Shown in pieces: positions 63,562 through 64,000 of a stretch of 64,000 nucleotides of DNA. The translations under genes and the position numbers were made by a program. The notes below the pieces were generated by a model. The model saw nothing but the letters and a program-made list of their open reading frames with translations, made no database searches and had not been told where the DNA came from. This DNA is from Phenylobacterium sp. NIBR 498073 (GTDB taxonomy: Bacteria; Pseudomonadota; Alphaproteobacteria; Caulobacterales; Caulobacteraceae), in assembly GCF_027286305.1 (NCBI RefSeq), contig NZ_CP114599.1, positions 2,170,001 through 2,234,000 of the forward strand, in the 5' to 3' direction. Each line of letters begins with the position of its first letter. Position 1 is the first letter of the stretch.

Positions 63562-64000
63562 TCAGGCCCCTGCCGCTGCGGTCGCGGGCGTGGCTTGGAT
63601 TTCGGCGGCGAGCGCCTGGGCGACCGCGGCCATGAGCGGAGGCCAGTCGCCGGACGTTTCCGGCCAAAAGGCGCGCACCTGACTGTACCAGGGGTAACGA
63701 TCTGTCCCCAGGCGCGCCCAGGTGTCGGGCGACGTCAGCAGCCAGCACGGCGCGCCGCAGGCCGCTGCGATGTTGAAGGTTGCGTTGGAGAAGCCGATCG
63801 TGAGGTCCAGCGCGCAGGCCAGGGCCGCGACGTCGTCGAGGTCGTTCTTGAGATCGATTCCCGGCGGCTGATGAATCTCGACGCCGAACTCGTCGCGAGC
63901 CCGCGCAATCGCCGCGCTGCAGTCGCCGTACTGGAGATTGATAAAGGTCGCGCCCGGGGTCTTCAGGATCGGGGCCCACTCTTCGAACGGCGCGAAGTAG
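63562..64000 (-). CDS. TPR-glycosyltransferase paralogue, C-terminal fragment; 5' end outside window
   Basis: The last 145 codons run off the right edge. Translated, it is YFAPFEEWAPILKTPGATF, then INLQYGDCSAAIARARDEF, GVEIHQPPGIDLKNDLDD, VAALACALDLTIGFSNATF, NIAAACGAPCWLLTSPDTWA and RLGTDRYPWYSQVRAFWPET. It aligns all along with the C-terminal domain of the adjacent gene (FDDWREVLQTPGITFVNLQ and so on), so the two are a tandem pair. The stop lies just before the downstream GTG. TPR content cannot be seen. Confidence 0.88.
   Translation of the reverse strand, partial: YFAPFEEWAPILKTPGATFINLQYGDCSAAIARARDEFGVEIHQPPGIDLKNDLDDVAALACALDLTIGFSNATFNIAAACGAPCWLLTSPDTWARLGTDRYPWYSQVRAFWPETSGDWPPLMAAVAQALAAEIQATPATAAAGA

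Overview
The window is 64 kb of very GC-rich chromosome from an alphaproteobacterium, most likely a Caulobacteraceae member (Caulobacter or Phenylobacterium type). The evidence is TonB-dependent receptors, a PEPxxWA-type PEP-CTERM protein, alphaproteobacterial type-4 uracil-DNA glycosylase, DUF2277 and DUF488 proteins, a CYP153-type P450, TPR-glycosyltransferases like flagellin-modifying FlmG, and gene order. The genus is inferred, not shown. No rRNA, tRNA, CRISPR array, complete prophage or intact insertion sequence was seen.

Layout. 0-15 kb: mostly core genes. These are an acyl-CoA synthetase end, TlyA, two glycine-zipper proteins, an RlmD/RumA-type methyltransferase, a radical SAM protein, a lytic transglycosylase, UDG, ETF-quinone oxidoreductase, a TPR lipoprotein, ispE and the glnK-amt nitrogen operon. 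15-23 kb: glyQ-glyS-ppdK, then a PEP-CTERM gene whose 3' end is duplicated as a relic. 23-31 kb: CAP protein, DsbA-like lipoprotein, YghU-type GST, Nudix, TetR, a globin divergent from an Rrf2/NsrR-like regulator, VOC protein and CYP153-like P450. 30-40 kb: M20-like hydrolase plus TonB receptor, small proteins, a pentad-repeat protein, M49-like peptidase, MscS channel and DUF488. 40-50 kb: KAS III, an outer membrane barrel, an orphan terminase-small-subunit-like protein, DedA, fatty acid hydroxylase, MpaB-like oxygenase, nicotinamidase, RibD-C reductase, MFS and GT87. 50-54 kb: an atypical segment with an SCP2-like/glycogen-debranching-like gene pair behind a perfect FNR/FixK box, ending next to gene fragments. 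54-64 kb: a second P450, an HD/phosphatase/NrtR-like operon, a universal stress protein behind a second, imperfect FNR/FixK-like box, a lipoprotein, MoxR ATPase, an acidic protein and two tandem TPR-glycosyltransferases.

Systems. glnK-amt is a standard nitrogen-sensing pair. The globin and Rrf2 regulator look like a nitric-oxide response pair. The two FNR/FixK-type sites suggest an oxygen-limitation response that includes the debranching-enzyme pair and the stress-protein pair. The HD hydrolase, phosphatase and degenerate Nudix regulator are translationally packed and may form a nucleotide/NAD control unit. The most unusual items are the FixK-box island with its edge fragments, the orphan duplicated terminase module, the pentapeptide-period membrane protein, the Shine-Dalgarno held in a terminator stem before the 60.1 kb lipoprotein, and enzyme homologues missing key residues (DsbA-like CPYS, M20-like H/D losses, UDG cysteine losses).
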